Below, one piece after another: positions 1-8,922 of a stretch of 64,000 nt of DNA (position 1 is its first letter; every line of letters starts with the position of its first letter). Made by a program: the position numbers and the translations under genes. Source of the stretch: Citrobacter sp. RHB25-C09 (lineage in GTDB: Bacteria > Pseudomonadota > Gammaproteobacteria > Enterobacterales > Enterobacteriaceae). The stretch spans positions 1,674,001 through 1,738,000 of the forward strand of contig NZ_CP057483.1 in the NCBI RefSeq assembly GCF_013836145.1, given 5' to 3'. The notes below the pieces were generated by a model. That model did no database searches and was not told where the DNA came from. It saw only the letters and a list, made by a program, of their open reading frames with translations.

Positions 1-3
1 TAC

Positions 4-32
4 TTGACAGATTATAGAATTCATTCTGTAAT
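4..32 (+). promoter_or_regulatory. Predicted sigma-70 promoter for ihfB
   Basis: A perfect -35 hexamer TTGACA (4-9) is followed after exactly 17 bases by TGTAAT (27-32), a 5/6 match to the -10 hexamer. It lies about 80 bases before ihfB, in the expected rpsA-ihfB gap. In E. coli ihfB is read both from rpsA and from its own promoter, so this is probably that proximal promoter. The assignment is by sequence only. Confidence 0.65.
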
Positions 33-40
33 CAATGACA

Positions 41-63
41 AAGGGCGGCTACGGCCGCCCTTA
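41..63 (+). terminator. GC-rich hairpin upstream of ihfB
   Basis: Arms GGGCGGC (43-49) and GCCGCCC (54-60) close a TACG tetraloop of the stable UNCG class. Flanking AA and TT extend the stem. There is no long T run, so it is probably a weak or partial terminator of the upstream transcript (expected rpsA) or a 5' stem on the ihfB mRNA. Confidence 0.5.
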
Positions 64-112
64 ATCAATGTGACAGCAGTAGCGTACACGCCATACAGGA
101 ACCGGAGGAATC

Positions 113-397
113 ATGACCAAGTCAGAATTGATTGAAAGACTTGCAACCCAGCAATCTCATATTCCCGCTAAAGCGGTTGAAGATGCAGTCAAAGAGATGC
201 TGGAGCATATGGCCTCGACTCTCGCGCAGGGCGAGCGTATTGAGATCCGCGGTTTCGGCAGCTTTTCATTGCACTACCGCGCACCACGAACCGGGCGTAA
301 CCCGAAGACTGGCGATAAAGTTGAGCTCGAAGGAAAATATGTTCCACACTTTAAGCCGGGTAAAGAACTGCGCGATCGCGCCAATATTTATGGTTAA
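113..397 (+). CDS. ihfB: Integration host factor subunit beta
   Basis: Beta subunit of the heterodimeric nucleoid protein IHF, which bends DNA by about 160 degrees in replication, site-specific recombination and transcription. The 94 residues fill the whole HU/IHF fold. The beta-arm tip motif RNPKTG is at residues 62-67, with the intercalating Pro64. The start is fixed by a GGAGG ribosome site at 104-108. It has its own promoter-like sequence upstream and a strong terminator behind it, so it can be expressed alone. The sequence is essentially the enterobacterial one and I see nothing odd. Confidence 0.98.
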   Translation: MTKSELIERLATQQSHIPAKAVEDAVKEMLEHMASTLAQGERIEIRGFGSFSLHYRAPRTGRNPKTGDKVELEGKYVPHFKPGKELRDRANIYG

Positions 398-419
398 GTT
401 TGTATAAACGTGACCACAG

Positions 420-446
420 AAAAAGCACCTTTAGGGTGCTTTTTTC
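420..446 (+). terminator. Rho-independent terminator after ihfB
   Basis: Stem GCACC (425-429) with GGTGC (435-439), flanked by an A run on the left and a run of six T on the right. Confidence 0.85.
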
Positions 447-600
447 ATTTCTGCCATTCCGTTCTGGAATCCTGCTCGCATCCCCTTTTGGCCTTTACTG
501 CATCATGATAAAAACAGCGGAATCGTGGCCGAAAAACGACAAAGCGGCACCAGACAGTCACCGTTAAACGTTGCACACTTCTGCCAACACGGAGGTGTCC

Positions 601-2865
601 ATGAAATTAACGACGGTCAGTTTGTGCGCGCTATGCGGTATTCTTCCACTGGTAATCTTATCAGTCCTCCCTGACACCCTGTGCATTGTGGGCTTGTTTG
701 CCCTGGCCTGCCTGTTGAGCCTCTGCCCTAAGAAAGTGTTTCATTACGCTGGGCTCACCCTCTTGTTTTTCTTATGGGGCGTCATGGCGGCAAAACAGTC
801 ACTGTGGGCAGGAAATACGCTAACTGCGACAACGCAGGAAGCCATTGTGAAAATTACCGGGACAGATAACGCGACGAGACACTATGGACAGATAACCCAT
901 ATCAAAGGTCGTCGGCTTTTTCCTGCGGTGGGGGTTGTCTTGTACGACCAATATCTCCCCATTGCAACCTGTGCCGGGCAGCGCTGGGCGATGACGCTAA
1001 AGTTGCGGGCTGTCCATGGGCAATTAAATGAAGGGGGATTCGATACTCAGCGTTATGCTCTCGCGCAGCATCTGCCGCTGACGGGGCACGTTGTCGAGGC
1101 AAACGTCATCAAGCGTGAATGTAGCCTCCGGGCCCGCTATCTCGCCTCATTGACTTCATCGCTGGAGAGTTACACCTGGCGGCAGGTCATTTTAGGGCTA
1201 GGGATGGGGGAGCGTTTAGGCGTAACAAAAGAAGTGAAGGACATCATGCGTGATACCGGTACATCGCACTTAATGGCGATTTCCGGGTTACATATTGCCT
1301 TTGCGGCGCTGCTTGCGGCCGCCCTGATCCGCGGCGTCCAGTTTTTCTTGCCAATCCGCTGGATCCGCTGGCAGCATCCGCTAATCGGCGGGCTTGCCTG
1401 CGCGGCGTTTTATGCCTGGCTGACCGGCTTGCAGCCACCGGCGTTACGCACTGTCGTGGCATTGATGGTCTGGGGAGCGCTGAAATTAAGCGGTCGACAG
1501 TGGAGCGGATGGTCCGTCTGGTGCTGCTGTCTTGCGGCGATAGTACTGGTCGATCCCATGGCGATGCTCTCGCAAAGTCTGTGGCTGTCGGCTTTTGCGG
1601 TTGCGGCATTGCTGTTTTGGTACCAGTGGTTTCCGTGTCCGGTGTGCCCACTGCCGCGTGCTGGGCGAGTGCTGTGTGAACTGGCTCATCTGCAGTTGGG
1701 CATTACGCTATTATTGCTGCCGCTGCAAATTTCCTTATTTCACGGACTGAGTCTGACCTCATTTCTGGCGAATCTGTTTGCCGTGCCGTTGGTCACGTTT
1801 GTCAGTGTGCCGCTCATTCTTGCCGGGATGGCTGTTCATCTTACAGGCCCCATAATGCTCGAAAGCGGACTCTGGTGGCTGGCGGACCGCTCGCTCGCAG
1901 CGTTATTTTGGGCGTTGGGAGGCCTGCCGCAGGGCTGGGTCAATATAGATGCGCGCTGGCAATGGTTGGTTTTTTCCCCCTGGCTGTTCCTGATCGGCTG
2001 GCGCTTCAATGCGTGGAGAACCGTGCCGGGTACCTGCCTGACTTTGCTGGTCCTCCTAAGCTGGCCGATGTTCAGTCCGGTGCGTAGTGATGCCTGGCAG
2101 GTGCATATGCTCGATGTCGGCCAGGGATTAGCGATGGTCGTGGCGCGTAATGGGAAAGCGATTCTTTACGATACCGGGCTTGCCTGGCCAGAAGGCGATA
2201 GCGCCCAGCAAATTATTATTCCCTGGCTGCGTTGGCATAATTTACAGCCGGAAGGCATTATTCTCAGTCACGAGCATCTGGATCATCGTGGTGGGCTAAA
2301 CTCTTTGCTGAACGTCTGGCCTGCGCTTTGGGTCCGCAGTCCGCTGGGCTGGAAAGGGCATTTGCCTTGTCGCCGTGGCGAACGCTGGCAATGGCAGGGA
2401 TTAGCGTTCAGTGCGCACTGGCCGTTAAATGTGGGCCATGAAAAGGGGAATAACCATTCCTGCGTGGTTAAGATTGATGATGGTAAGCACAGTATTCTGC
2501 TCACGGGCGATATAGAGTCCCCGGCGGAACAAAAAATGCTGAGCTATTACTGGGAGCAAGTCTCAGCTACGATGCTTCAGGTTCCGCATCATGGGAGTAA
2601 CACATCTTCCTCTCTCGCATTGATTCAACGCATCGGGGGGAAGGTGGCATTGGCCTCCGCATCGCGCTACAACGCCTGGCGATTGCCTTCATGGAAGGTT
2701 AAACAACGCTATCAGCAACAGGGATATAGCTGGCTTGATACCCCTCATCAGGGACAGATTAGCCTGGATTTTTCTGCACAAGGCTGGCAAGTCAGCAGCC
2801 TACGGGAGCAAATTTTACCGCGTTGGTATCATCAGTGGTTTGGCGTGTCAGACGATAACGGGTAG
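601..2865 (+). CDS. ycaI: ComEC/Rec2-family inner-membrane protein YcaI
   Basis: A 754-residue polytopic membrane protein of the ComEC/Rec2 family, the channel that carries single-stranded DNA inward in naturally competent bacteria. The N-terminal half is hydrophobic and carries the competence-domain motif HLMAISGLH (223-231). The C-terminal third is a metallo-beta-lactamase-like domain with SHEHLDH (556-562) and a later PHHGSNTS motif. The start at 601 is preferred over a TTG ten codons upstream because GGAGG (591-595) sits just before it. It lies directly ahead of msbA. DNA uptake in enterics is inferred from the family; another competence gene, sxy, lies at about 50 kb. Confidence 0.93.
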   Translation: MKLTTVSLCALCGILPLVILSVLPDTLCIVGLFALACLLSLCPKKVFHYAGLTLLFFLWGVMAAKQSLWAGNTLTATTQEAIVKITGTDNATRHYGQITHIKGRRLFPAVGVVLYDQYLPIATCAGQRWAMTLKLRAVHGQLNEGGFDTQRYALAQHLPLTGHVVEANVIKRECSLRARYLASLTSSLESYTWRQVILGLGMGERLGVTKEVKDIMRDTGTSHLMAISGLHIAFAALLAAALIRGVQFFLPIRWIRWQHPLIGGLACAAFYAWLTGLQPPALRTVVALMVWGALKLSGRQWSGWSVWCCCLAAIVLVDPMAMLSQSLWLSAFAVAALLFWYQWFPCPVCPLPRAGRVLCELAHLQLGITLLLLPLQISLFHGLSLTSFLANLFAVPLVTFVSVPLILAGMAVHLTGPIMLESGLWWLADRSLAALFWALGGLPQGWVNIDARWQWLVFSPWLFLIGWRFNAWRTVPGTCLTLLVLLSWPMFSPVRSDAWQVHMLDVGQGLAMVVARNGKAILYDTGLAWPEGDSAQQIIIPWLRWHNLQPEGIILSHEHLDHRGGLNSLLNVWPALWVRSPLGWKGHLPCRRGERWQWQGLAFSAHWPLNVGHEKGNNHSCVVKIDDGKHSILLTGDIESPAEQKMLSYYWEQVSATMLQVPHHGSNTSSSLALIQRIGGKVALASASRYNAWRLPSWKVKQRYQQQGYSWLDTPHQGQISLDFSAQGWQVSSLREQILPRWYHQWFGVSDDNG

Positions 2866-2901
2866 AATATGCGGCTATTTCAACAAATGCTGGTTTTGTG
2901 A

Positions 2902-4650
2902 ATGCATAACGATAAAGATCTCTCTACGTGGCAGACGTTTCGCCGACTGTGGCCAACCATTGCGCCTTTCAAATCGGGTCTGATCGTGGCGGGTATAGCG
3001 TTAATCCTCAACGCGGCCAGCGATACCTTCATGTTATCGCTCCTCAAACCGTTACTGGATGATGGTTTTGGTAAAACGGATCGCTCAGTGCTGCTTTGGA
3101 TGCCACTGGTGGTTATTGGGCTAATGATCTTACGCGGTATCACTAGCTATATTTCGAGCTACTGCATTTCCTGGGTATCGGGAAAGGTCGTCATGACCAT
3201 GCGTCGTCGTCTGTTTGGTCATATGATGGGAATGCCTGTCTCTTTCTTTGATAAGCAGTCCACAGGGACACTGCTTTCACGTATCACCTACGATTCAGAA
3301 CAGGTCGCCTCATCCTCTTCCGGCGCGCTGATTACCGTTGTGCGTGAAGGGGCGTCGATTATCGGCCTGTTCATCATGATGTTTTACTACAGCTGGCAGT
3401 TGTCGATAATCCTGGTTGTACTGGCGCCTATCGTGTCGATTGCGATTCGTGTTGTCTCCAAACGCTTCCGCGCGATCAGCAAAAATATGCAGAACACGAT
3501 GGGGCAGGTGACGACCAGTGCTGAGCAAATGCTGAAAGGGCACAAAGAGGTGCTGATCTTTGGCGGTCAGGAAGTCGAAACCAAACGCTTTGATAAGGTC
3601 AGCAACAAAATGCGTTTGCAGGGAATGAAGATGGTTTCTGCGTCTTCGATCTCTGACCCGATCATTCAGCTCATTGCCTCTCTGGCGCTGGCGTTTGTGC
3701 TGTATGCCGCGAGCTTCCCAAGCGTTATGGAAAGCCTGACAGCGGGTACTATCACCGTGGTCTTCTCTTCTATGATTGCCCTGATGCGTCCGCTGAAGTC
3801 ACTGACCAACGTCAACGCGCAGTTCCAGCGCGGTATGGCCGCCTGCCAGACGCTGTTTGCCATTCTTGATAGTGAACAGGAGAAGGATGAAGGTAAACGC
3901 GTGATTGAGCGCGCTACCGGCGATCTGGAATTCCGTGATGTGACCTTTACCTATCCGGGGCGTGAAGTGCCGGCGCTGCGCAATATCAACCTGAATATTC
4001 CAGCAGGGAAAACCGTTGCGCTGGTTGGCCGTTCAGGGTCTGGTAAATCGACCATCGCAAGCCTCATTACCCGCTTCTATGATGTTAATGGCGGTCAAAT
4101 CCTGATGGATGGTCACGATCTGCGTGAATATACCCTGGCCTCGTTGCGTAACCAGGTTGCGCTGGTTTCCCAGAATGTGCATCTGTTCAACGACACCGTA
4201 GCGAATAACATCGCCTACGCTCGCAATGAGCAATATACCCGCGAGCAAATCGAAGAAGCTGCCCGCATGGCTTATGCCATGGACTTTATCAATAAGATGG
4301 ATGATGGTCTTGATACGGTCATTGGCGAAAACGGTGTGCTGCTGTCCGGCGGACAACGCCAACGTATTGCCATCGCGCGTGCACTGCTGCGCAATAGTCC
4401 GATCCTGATTCTTGACGAAGCAACGTCTGCGCTTGATACGGAATCTGAACGCGCTATACAAGCAGCGCTGGACGAGTTGCAGAAAAACCGTACGTCTCTG
4501 GTGATTGCACACCGCCTCTCAACCATTGAACAGGCGGATGAGATTGTGGTTGTGGAAGATGGGCTGATCGTGGAACGCGGTACCCACCAGGCGCTGCTGG
4601 AACATCGCGGTGTCTACGCGCAACTACATAAAATGCAATTTGGCCAATGA
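2902..4650 (+). CDS. msbA: Lipid A flippase, ABC exporter MsbA
   Basis: Essential homodimeric ABC exporter that flips the lipid A-core from the inner to the outer leaflet of the inner membrane. It is a half-transporter of 582 residues, the usual length. Six membrane segments come first, then a nucleotide-binding domain with Walker A GRSGSGKST (376-384), signature LSGGQ (481-485), Walker B ILILDE and the switch His in the IAHRLST motif. Its stop overlaps the lpxK start as ATGA, so the two are translationally coupled, as expected for consecutive steps of lipid A export and synthesis. Confidence 0.99.
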   Translation: MHNDKDLSTWQTFRRLWPTIAPFKSGLIVAGIALILNAASDTFMLSLLKPLLDDGFGKTDRSVLLWMPLVVIGLMILRGITSYISSYCISWVSGKVVMTMRRRLFGHMMGMPVSFFDKQSTGTLLSRITYDSEQVASSSSGALITVVREGASIIGLFIMMFYYSWQLSIILVVLAPIVSIAIRVVSKRFRAISKNMQNTMGQVTTSAEQMLKGHKEVLIFGGQEVETKRFDKVSNKMRLQGMKMVSASSISDPIIQLIASLALAFVLYAASFPSVMESLTAGTITVVFSSMIALMRPLKSLTNVNAQFQRGMAACQTLFAILDSEQEKDEGKRVIERATGDLEFRDVTFTYPGREVPALRNINLNIPAGKTVALVGRSGSGKSTIASLITRFYDVNGGQILMDGHDLREYTLASLRNQVALVSQNVHLFNDTVANNIAYARNEQYTREQIEEAARMAYAMDFINKMDDGLDTVIGENGVLLSGGQRQRIAIARALLRNSPILILDEATSALDTESERAIQAALDELQKNRTSLVIAHRLSTIEQADEIVVVEDGLIVERGTHQALLEHRGVYAQLHKMQFGQ

Positions 4651-5624
4651 TCGCACGCATCTGGTCCGGTGAATCGCCCCTGTGGCGACTATTGTTGCCA
4701 CTCTCCTGGCTGTATGGTCTGGTGAGCAGCGCGATCCGCCTGTGCTATCGTCTTGGCTTAAAACGCACATGGCGAGCCCCGGTTCCGGTGGTGGTGGTCG
4801 GCAATCTGACCGCGGGCGGTAACGGAAAAACCCCAGTCGTCATCTGGCTGGTGGAGCAATTGCAACAACGGGGTATACGCGTTGGTGTTGTCTCCCGTGG
4901 TTATGGTGGAAAAGCCGCGTCGTATCCGTTGCTACTGAACCCGGATACGACTACCGCTGAGGCTGGCGATGAACCGGTCCTGATTTATCGGCGCACAGGT
5001 GTACCGGTGGCGGTATCCCCTGTACGTGCTGACGCGGTCAGGGCAATCCTTGACAGCTATGATGTGCAAATTATTGTCACTGATGATGGCCTACAGCACT
5101 ATCAACTGGCACGTGATATCGAGATTGTGGTAGTTGATGGCGTCAGGCGCTTCGGTAACGGCTGGTGGTTGCCTGCGGGGCCGATGCGTGAACGTGCCGG
5201 GCGTCTGGCGACAGTGGACGCAGTGATTGTTAACGGTGGTGTACCGCAGGCCGGGGAAATCCCGATGCGCCTGGAGCCCGGGCAGGCCGTTAATTTACGG
5301 ACTGGCGAGCGTTGCAGCGTTAAGCACCTGCAAAATGTGGTGGCGATGGCCGGAATTGGTCATCCTCCGCGTTTTTTTGCCACCCTTGAAGCCTGCGGCG
5401 TACATCCGCAAAAATGTGTACCGCTGGCGGATCACCAGGCGCTCACTCAGGAGGATGTCCGCGCATTGCTACATCACGGGCAAACGCTGATCATGACGGA
5501 AAAAGACGCCGTTAAATGTCGCTCATTTGCAGAAGATAACTGGTGGTATCTCCCTGTCGATGCCCATCTGTCAGGGACAGAGCCTGAGGCATTACTTGCT
5601 AAACTGGTCTCGCTGACGCGTTGA
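4647..5624 (+). CDS. lpxK: Tetraacyldisaccharide 4'-kinase
   Basis: Phosphorylates the 4' position of the lipid A disaccharide precursor to give lipid IVA, at the cytoplasmic face of the inner membrane. An N-terminal hydrophobic helix (about residues 10-35) anchors it. The P-loop GNLTAGGNGKT spans 52-62, and a conserved VTDDGLQH motif follows. It is 325 residues, close to the family norm of about 328. It overlaps msbA by four bases and shares its operon. Confidence 0.98.
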   Translation: MIARIWSGESPLWRLLLPLSWLYGLVSSAIRLCYRLGLKRTWRAPVPVVVVGNLTAGGNGKTPVVIWLVEQLQQRGIRVGVVSRGYGGKAASYPLLLNPDTTTAEAGDEPVLIYRRTGVPVAVSPVRADAVRAILDSYDVQIIVTDDGLQHYQLARDIEIVVVDGVRRFGNGWWLPAGPMRERAGRLATVDAVIVNGGVPQAGEIPMRLEPGQAVNLRTGERCSVKHLQNVVAMAGIGHPPRFFATLEACGVHPQKCVPLADHQALTQEDVRALLHHGQTLIMTEKDAVKCRSFAEDNWWYLPVDAHLSGTEPEALLAKLVSLTR

Positions 5625-5665
5625 AAGCCTGATATCACGGCAGCGAATGAATGATGGAGTCATGA

Positions 5666-6898
5666 ATGTCGTTGCCTGAACTCTCCCTGACGAACGCCCG
5701 TCACCTTCACCTTGCTGCCCAGGGGTTATTAAATAAACCGCGTCGTCGTGCGCAGCCTGCAGATATCCTTACGACCATCTCCCGCATGTCGCTATTGCAG
5801 ATCGACACTATCAATATCGTTGCACGTAGTCCTTATCTGGTGCTGTTTAGCCGTCTGGGGGAATATCCTCAACAGTGGTTGGATGCTGCGCTGGCGCGGG
5901 GGGAACTGATGGAGTACTGGGCTCACGAAGCCTGTTACTTGCCACGAAGTGACTTTTCGCTGGTTCGCCATCGTATGCTGGCCCCGGAAAAGATGGGCTG
6001 GAAATACAAAGCCGCGTGGATGAAAGAGCATGCGCAGGAAATTGAACAGCTTGTGCAGCATATTCAGCAAAACGGCCCAGTACGATCGGCGGATTTCGAA
6101 CATCCACGTAAGGGAAGTAGCGGCTGGTGGGAGTGGAAGCCACATAAACAGCACCTCGAAGGTTTATTTACCGCCGGGAAAGTGATGGTAGTTGAGCGAC
6201 GTAATTTCCAGCGCGTCTATGACCTTACGCATCGCGTCATGCCTCACTGGGACGATGAACGCGATCTGCTGTCACGCGCAGAGGCAGAAATCACTATGCT
6301 GGATAATAGCGCGCGCAGTTTAGGTATTTTTCGCGAACAGTGGCTGGCCGATTACTACCGCCTGAAGCGTCCTGAATTGCAAAGCTGGCGCGATATTCGC
6401 GCAGAGCAAGGACACATCCTGCCCGTTGAGGTTGAGAAGCTCGGTACCCTGTGGCTGCATGTCGACCTGTTGCCACTGCTTGAGCAAGCGCTGGCGGGGA
6501 AGCTAACGGCAACCCATAGCGCAGTGCTGTCACCCTTTGACCCGGTAGTCTGGGATCGTAAACGGGCGGAACAACTGTTTGATTTCAGTTACCGACTGGA
6601 ATGCTACACCCCAGCGCCGAAGCGTCAGTATGGCTATTTTGTCCTGCCGTTGCTGTACCGCGGGCGATTGGTTGGGCGTATGGATGCCAAAATGCACCGT
6701 AAAAACGGTGAGTTAGAGATCATTGCGCTGTATCTCCAGGAAGGGGTAAAACCCGGCACCCAGATACAAAAAGGTCTTCAGCAGGCGATCACCGATTTTG
6801 CCCGTTGGCAACAGGCAACACGCGTGACGCTGGGATACTGTCCGGATGGGATGTTTACGGAATGTCGCCGGGGTTGGGAAATTTGCGCAGCGTCATAA
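5666..6898 (+). CDS. ycaQ: DNA glycosylase YcaQ for interstrand crosslinks
   Basis: Member of the HTH_42 (AlkZ/AlkX) family. The E. coli homolog unhooks nitrogen-mustard interstrand crosslinks. The 410 residues carry the catalytic Q-x-D signature of the YcaQ branch (Gln45-Ile-Asp47), where the Streptomyces AlkZ branch has Q-x-Q, and several winged-helix segments. It follows lpxK by about 40 bases and precedes ycaR, so it probably shares the msbA-kdsB transcript although it is a repair gene. Confidence 0.93.
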   Translation: MSLPELSLTNARHLHLAAQGLLNKPRRRAQPADILTTISRMSLLQIDTINIVARSPYLVLFSRLGEYPQQWLDAALARGELMEYWAHEACYLPRSDFSLVRHRMLAPEKMGWKYKAAWMKEHAQEIEQLVQHIQQNGPVRSADFEHPRKGSSGWWEWKPHKQHLEGLFTAGKVMVVERRNFQRVYDLTHRVMPHWDDERDLLSRAEAEITMLDNSARSLGIFREQWLADYYRLKRPELQSWRDIRAEQGHILPVEVEKLGTLWLHVDLLPLLEQALAGKLTATHSAVLSPFDPVVWDRKRAEQLFDFSYRLECYTPAPKRQYGYFVLPLLYRGRLVGRMDAKMHRKNGELEIIALYLQEGVKPGTQIQKGLQQAITDFARWQQATRVTLGYCPDGMFTECRRGWEICAAS

Positions 6899-6950
6899 AA
6901 TGATTATGTTAAGATTTACCCATTCACTGTCCGATCCATCTGGAGGAACT

Positions 6951-7133
6951 ATGGATCATCGTCTGCTTGAAATCATTGCCTGCCCGGTTTGTAACGGGAA
7001 ACTCTGGTATAACCAGGAAAAACAAGAGCTGATTTGCAAACCGGATAACCTTGCATTTCCCCTGCGCGAAGGGATTCCCGTATTACTGGAAACCGAAGCG
7101 CGCACTTTGACTGCTGACGAGCGTAAATCATGA
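6951..7133 (+). CDS. ycaR: Trm112-like small protein YcaR
   Basis: A 60-residue UPF0434/Trm112 family protein. The start is set by GGAGG at 6942-6946. An upstream in-frame ATG exists but lacks this site and would run into ycaQ. A CPVC pair near residue 11 is the first half of a zinc ribbon. The second half reads CKPD, so the second cysteine of the usual CxxC is missing and metal binding is doubtful. The GIPVLL end motif is intact. Its stop overlaps kdsB as ATGA. The function in enterics is not established; Trm112 proteins elsewhere activate methyltransferases. Confidence 0.9.
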   Translation: MDHRLLEIIACPVCNGKLWYNQEKQELICKPDNLAFPLREGIPVLLETEARTLTADERKS

Positions 7134-7876
7134 GTTTTGTCGTGATTATTCCTGCGCGCTATGCCTCTACGCGCCTGCCCGGCAAGCCTTTGCTGGATAT
7201 TAATGGCAAACCGATGATTGTGCATGTCCTGGAGCGCGCGCGCGAATCCGGGGCTGAGCGCATCATCGTAGCGACCGATCACGAAGATGTGGCGCGTGCC
7301 GTCGAAGCTGCGGGTGGTGAAGTCTGTATGACGCGTGCCGATCACCAGTCCGGCACTGAGCGTCTGGCAGAAGTGCTGGAAAAGTGCGGCTTTAGCGATG
7401 ACACGGTGATTGTTAACGTACAGGGCGATGAACCGATGATCCCGGCGGTGATTATCCGCCAGGTCGCGGAAAACCTGGCGCAGCGTCAGGTCGGAATGGC
7501 GACACTTGCGGTGCCGGTACATGGTGCTGAAGATGCGTTCAACCCTAACGTGGTGAAGGTCGTACTGGATGCTGAAGGTTATGCGCTCTATTTCTCCAGA
7601 GCGACAATTCCTTGGGATCGCGACCGCTTCGCTAAAAGTCTGGAAACTGTAGGAGACAATTTCCTGCGTCATCTGGGTATTTACGGCTATCGCGCTGGCT
7701 TTATTCGCCGCTATGTGAACTGGCAGCCAAGCCCGCTGGAAAACATCGAAATGCTGGAGCAACTTCGGGTGCTGTGGTACGGCGAAAAAATCCACGTGGC
7801 TGTAGCAAAAGCTGTTCCGGGTACCGGCGTTGATACAGCCGAAGATCTTGAGCGCGTTCGCGCTGAAATGCGTTAA
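7130..7876 (+). CDS. kdsB: CMP-Kdo synthetase
   Basis: 3-deoxy-manno-octulosonate cytidylyltransferase. It activates Kdo with CTP before transfer to lipid A. It is 248 residues, the normal length, with the nucleotide-binding start IIPARYASTRLPGKPL and the later PWDRDRF motif. It is translationally coupled to ycaR and ends the msbA-lpxK-ycaQ-ycaR-kdsB run, which covers lipid A phosphorylation, Kdo activation and export. Confidence 0.98.
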   Translation: MSFVVIIPARYASTRLPGKPLLDINGKPMIVHVLERARESGAERIIVATDHEDVARAVEAAGGEVCMTRADHQSGTERLAEVLEKCGFSDDTVIVNVQGDEPMIPAVIIRQVAENLAQRQVGMATLAVPVHGAEDAFNPNVVKVVLDAEGYALYFSRATIPWDRDRFAKSLETVGDNFLRHLGIYGYRAGFIRRYVNWQPSPLENIEMLEQLRVLWYGEKIHVAVAKAVPGTGVDTAEDLERVRAEMR

Positions 7877-7884
7877 TTCATCTC

Positions 7885-7918
7885 ACGACACACCGCATTG
7901 ATTTGCGCGGTGTGTCGT
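7885..7918. terminator. Perfect 12-bp inverted repeat after kdsB
   Basis: Arms ACGACACACCGC (7885-7896) and GCGGTGTGTCGT (7907-7918) pair without mismatch around a 10-base loop. The next bases are ACCGTTACG, so there is no T run. It could be a Rho-dependent end, an mRNA-stabilising 3' hairpin, or a protein-binding site. Confidence 0.5.
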
Positions 7919-7968
7919 ACCGTTACGATTTCCCTCGCTTTTTCTTTCCTGGAATTGATCTGATTCGG

Positions 7969-7997
7969 GTGACATCTGCCTTTGTGGCGCTCATTAT
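7969..7997 (+). promoter_or_regulatory. Predicted promoter for ycbJ
   Basis: GTGACA (7969-7974), 17-base spacer, CATTAT (7992-7997), about 30 bases before the ycbJ start. A moderate match judged by eye. Confidence 0.4.
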
Positions 7998-8028
7998 AAA
8001 AGCAGTAGCTTTTATGAGGGTAATCTGA

Positions 8029-8922
8029 ATGGAACAGCTGCGTGCCGAATTAAGTCATTTACTGGGTGAAAAACTCAGCCGTATAGAGTGTGTGAATGAG
8101 AAGGTCGATACGGCACTGTGGTCGCTCTATGACAGCAATGGCCATCCGATGCCATTGATGGCGCAAAGCTTTACTGCGCCAGGTATTGCTCAACAGCTTG
8201 CATGGAAAACCACCATGCTGGCACGCAGCGGCACGGTACGTATGCCGGTAATCTACGGTGTAATGACTCATGAAGAGCATCCAGGGCCGGATGTTCTGCT
8301 ACTGGAGCGTATGCGCGGTGTCCCGGTTGAGGCTCCGGCCCGGACGCCAGAACGCTGGGAGCAGTTAAAAGATCAAATTGTGGAAGGTTTGCTGGCCTGG
8401 CACCGTCAGGATAGTCGGGGATGTGTCGGCGCGGTAGATAATACCCAGGAGAATATCTGGCCTTCCTGGTATCGGCAACGCGTTGAAGTTCTGTGGACGA
8501 CGCTAAATCAGTTCAACAATACGGGGCTGACGATGCAGGATAAACGGATCCTATTTCGCACGCGTGAATGTCTGCCCGCGTTGTTTGACGGGTTTTACGA
8601 CAATGCGGTACTGATTCACGGCAATTTCAGCCTCCGTAGCATGTTAAAAGATCCCCGAAGCGATCAGCTTCTGGCTATGGTTGGGCCTGGCGTCATGCTC
8701 TGGGCTCCCAGAGAATATGAACTGTTTCGGCTGGTGGATAATGCGCTGGCGGAAAGTTTGCTCTGGCATTATCTGCAACGCGCGCCAGTGGCGGAGTCAT
8801 TCATCTGGCGGCGTTGGTTGTATGTGTTATGGGACGAAGTGGCGCAACTGGTGAATACCGGGCGTTTCAACCGTGACCACTTCGACCTCGCGGCAAAATC
8901 ACTCCTCCCCTGGCTCGCCTGA
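8029..8922 (+). CDS. ycbJ: Conserved protein YcbJ, kinase-like fold
   Basis: A 297-residue protein conserved in enterics and without a known function. The layout resembles aminoglycoside phosphotransferase/choline kinase proteins. A block HGNFSLRS at 197-204 sits where active members have HGDxxxxN, so the catalytic Asp and the metal-binding Asn appear replaced by Asn and Ser. The following stretch, MVGPG, lacks the second metal-binding Asp. It is therefore probably a non-catalytic relative. Its last 24 bases overlap the 3' end of elyC on the other strand, with no terminator between them. Confidence 0.85.
   Translation: MEQLRAELSHLLGEKLSRIECVNEKVDTALWSLYDSNGHPMPLMAQSFTAPGIAQQLAWKTTMLARSGTVRMPVIYGVMTHEEHPGPDVLLLERMRGVPVEAPARTPERWEQLKDQIVEGLLAWHRQDSRGCVGAVDNTQENIWPSWYRQRVEVLWTTLNQFNNTGLTMQDKRILFRTRECLPALFDGFYDNAVLIHGNFSLRSMLKDPRSDQLLAMVGPGVMLWAPREYELFRLVDNALAESLLWHYLQRAPVAESFIWRRWLYVLWDEVAQLVNTGRFNRDHFDLAAKSLLPWLA

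Noticed and set aside
6956..7795. Open frame of 279 codons on the minus strand
   Set aside because: It lies wholly opposite ycaR and kdsB; its protein is compositionally odd and no ribosome site or promoter stands out. It is a codon-bias shadow.
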